Positions 6,324 to 7,627 of a stretch of DNA of 7,627 nt are shown here, in pieces. Below the pieces are notes generated by a model, which was not told the origin of the DNA, ran no database searches, and saw only the letters and a program-made list of their open reading frames with translations. Source of the DNA: an uncultured beta proteobacterium. GTDB lineage: Bacteria > Pseudomonadota > Gammaproteobacteria > Burkholderiales > Burkholderiaceae_C. The stretch is taken from positions 1 through 7,627 of the forward strand of contig CAISLL010000101.1 of NCBI GenBank assembly GCA_903886165.1, written 5' to 3'. The translations under genes and the position numbers were made by a program. Positions within the stretch are counted from its first letter, which is position 1. The number at the start of each line of letters is the position of its first letter.

Positions 6324-7124
6324 TCAGTTCTCATCTTTCCACTTGGTTGAATTCACCCAGTAGTCAAGGTTGCTTTGCATGCGACCATCGAGCATGGTCT
6401 GGTCGATGAACAGATTGGACCAAGTAAGTAAGTCCAATGAGTCATAACGTGTTGCGAAAGCCAAGGGCTCTTTCGCAAGCATGTCTGGCATGACCTTGAA
6501 AGTACCCTTTGGGTAACCTGCAGCTTGCCCTGCAACTGCAGAACTGTCATTCAGCAAGCAGTCCGCCTGGCCGTTCTTCACAGCGTCCAGAAGCAGTGTT
6601 CCGCCGCCCTTGTAGCTCTTGATTTCGCCCTTCGGGAAAACGGTTTTGGCCAACTTTTCACCCGTGCTGCCAAACAGGACGGCGATCTTTGCCTTGTCCG
6701 CTTTACAGGCCGCAGTGGAGTTGAACTTGCTACCCTCCTTGGTCGCGACCACGGTTCCAACATGGATCCAAGGTTTGGTAAATGCGACCTTCATTCCGCG
6801 CGCCAGGGTTGGGGTCATGTCCGCAGCAAGCAAGTCCGCCTTGCCCGACAACAAGGCGGGTAACAGTCCATCCCAATCGAGGTCCAGAAAGACCACTTTC
6901 ACACCCATTTCCTTTGCCATCAACTTGGCAAGCTCCACAGAGCTACCGGTGCGTTCCCCGTTCTTGTTGACCATGGAAAACGGGGGGCCCTGGGTCTGGA
7001 CTGCTACGCGCAACTCCCCACGTTTAACGATGTCATCCAGTATGCCGGCATGCGCCGTTGCGCCAGCACCTATGAAACTGGCACATGCCAGCAGAATGGC
7101 TGGCAGAAATTTGGATACCTTCAT
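6324..7124 (-). CDS. Periplasmic polar amino acid-binding protein of an ABC transporter
   Basis: This 266-aa family-3 type solute-binding protein captures an amino acid in the periplasm for the adjacent permeases. Residues 1-26 form a Sec signal peptide: KVSK, a hydrophobic core LPAILLACASFIGAG, and AHA before the likely cut. Typical lobes follow: GELRVAVQTQGPPFSMV (36-52), then TPTLARGMKVAFTKPW (104-119). R109 falls at the position of the carboxylate-binding arginine of this family, and GSTGEKLAK (152-160) and ADCLLNDSSAV (187-197) follow. D193 falls where the family's aspartate binds the ligand amino group, so an amino acid ligand is likely. Side-chain preference cannot be read. Two cysteines (C140 and C189) in the mature part could form a disulfide. 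ATG 7124 is set by AAGGAG seven bases upstream and by the signal peptide. An attenuating hairpin follows the stop. Confidence 0.95.
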   Translation of the reverse strand: MKVSKFLPAILLACASFIGAGATAHAGILDDIVKRGELRVAVQTQGPPFSMVNKNGERTGSSVELAKLMAKEMGVKVVFLDLDWDGLLPALLSGKADLLAADMTPTLARGMKVAFTKPWIHVGTVVATKEGSKFNSTAACKADKAKIAVLFGSTGEKLAKTVFPKGEIKSYKGGGTLLLDAVKNGQADCLLNDSSAVAGQAAGYPKGTFKVMPDMLAKEPLAFATRYDSLDLLTWSNLFIDQTMLDGRMQSNLDYWVNSTKWKDEN

Positions 7125-7131
7125 TTGCTTT

Positions 7132-7137
7132 CTCCTT
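7132..7137 (-). promoter_or_regulatory. Strong ribosome binding site of the amino acid-binding protein gene
   Basis: AAGGAG on the minus strand lies seven bases before ATG 7124. It is the best ribosome binding site in the cluster, in line with high expression of the periplasmic component, and it fixes the start at the signal peptide. Confidence 0.85.
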
Positions 7138-7141
7138 TTTA

Positions 7142-7169
7142 CTCTCCGCAAGGGACCATCCCTCGAGAG
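7142..7169 (-). promoter_or_regulatory. Imperfect hairpin in the leader of the binding-protein gene
   Basis: In the 53-bp gap after the regulator gene, AGGGA and TCCCT form a 5-bp stem with a 3-nt loop. Outside it CTCTC pairs with GAGAG across a small 1x4 internal loop. The structure ends four bases before the AAGGAG ribosome binding site. It could be a DNA operator with dyad symmetry, a message-stabilising 5' structure at a processing point, or chance. There is no T run, so it is not an intrinsic terminator. Confidence 0.4.
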
Positions 7170-7177
7170 ATAAACTT

Positions 7178-7627
7178 TTACCTATTTGCCGCTTCCTCTG
7201 ATGAGGCGTTAGTGCCCTTTGAACCATCCAATTCGCTCTGTTCCCAGCAACCCTTGGACAAATTGACCCACTTGTTGTGCGACTTCATCACGACAAACGT
7301 TTCACTCCGGCTAATCACGCCGGGATTGGCAACCCTGGGCAGAAGCTCGCTGGTGAAGCGGTAGAGGTCCTGCACATCGCCAGCGACCAGCACCTCCACG
7401 ATCAGATCAAAACGCCCCGTAACAATGCTGACTGACGATACGAATGGCAGTTCACATATTTTTTTTGACAGTTCATCCAGGCGTCCCTGCGCGTTGGCAT
7501 TGATACCGACGATGGCGGAAATCAATTCAGGACGCTCTGACAGATTCAGCAAGCCAACGATCTTCAAAACATTTTTGTCGATCAATGCGCGCAGACGGGA
7601 ACGCACTGTGGGAGGACTTAATTGCAA
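7178..7627 (-). CDS. Lrp/AsnC-family transcriptional regulator (N-terminus beyond window)
   Basis: This is the C-terminal 149 codons of an Lrp/AsnC-type regulator; the frame stays open past 7627, so the true start is outside. The visible part begins in the helix-turn-helix, with the recognition helix SPPTVRSRLRALIDKNVL (4-21). The RAM ligand-binding domain follows (about 35-115), including the conserved VTGRFDLIVEV (69-79) and SRSETFVVM (106-114). About 20-30 residues of the winged helix are missing. After the RAM domain there is a hydrophilic tail of roughly 29 residues (121-149) rich in Ser, Glu, Asn and Gly, longer than in most family members. Such proteins form octamer-like rings and respond to amino acids. 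The gene is codirectional with, and 53 bp before, the binding-protein gene, so it is likely the local regulator of the transport/catabolic cluster; its own promoter region is not in view. Confidence 0.93.
   Translation of the reverse strand: MQLSPPTVRSRLRALIDKNVLKIVGLLNLSERPELISAIVGINANAQGRLDELSKKICELPFVSSVSIVTGRFDLIVEVLVAGDVQDLYRFTSELLPRVANPGVISRSETFVVMKSHNKWVNLSKGCWEQSELDGSKGTNASSEEAANR

Noticed and set aside
1..7627. CRISPR arrays, tRNAs, insertion sequences, prophage or defence genes
   Set aside because: I saw no regularly spaced direct repeats, no tRNA-like folds, and no transposase, integrase or defence protein motifs on either strand.

Overview
The window looks like chromosomal DNA of a betaproteobacterium, most likely Burkholderiales near the Comamonadaceae (Rhodoferax/Polaromonas type). 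This rests on the moderately GC-rich coding sequence, the Tat-exported TRAP-type binding protein of a kind common in that group, and the general look of the dxs and transporter proteins. It is an inference from protein character, not a database match. I see no mobile elements, CRISPR arrays, tRNA or rRNA genes.

Layout. Positions 1-300 (+) hold the last 99 codons of dxs (1-deoxy-D-xylulose-5-phosphate synthase). After a 211-bp intergenic stretch comes a single-gene unit at 512-1594 (+). It encodes a Tat-exported, TakP-like TRAP transporter substrate-binding protein and ends in a strong bidirectional terminator (1619-1646). Everything from 1676 to the right edge lies on the minus strand and reads as one long gene cluster. 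In transcription order it holds an Lrp/AsnC-family regulator (cut at 7627), a periplasmic polar amino acid-binding protein, two ABC permeases, an ABC ATPase, a DadA-like FAD D-amino acid dehydrogenase, an Asp/Glu-type racemase and a RidA-superfamily imine deaminase. Gaps between the genes are about 10-85 bp, and three of them carry hairpins.

How the genes fit together. The ABC system would bring an amino acid into the cell. The racemase could interconvert its L and D forms. The FAD dehydrogenase would oxidise the D form to an imino acid, and the RidA-like protein would hydrolyse the imine to a 2-oxo acid and ammonia. The Lrp-type protein would sense the amino acid. The set recalls the Pseudomonas aeruginosa dgu (D-glutamate utilisation) locus, which combines a D-amino acid dehydrogenase, a Rid protein and a periplasmic binding protein. 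Here it is enlarged with a full ABC transporter and a racemase, and the regulator is of Lrp type. The convergent TakP-like protein belongs to a family that binds 2-oxo acids, the product class of this pathway, but it has no TRAP membrane subunits beside it.

The exact substrate cannot be read from the sequence; D-glutamate/D-aspartate is the leading guess. The window is best described as a catabolic cluster of recognisable families in a less usual combination, not a wholly new type of system.
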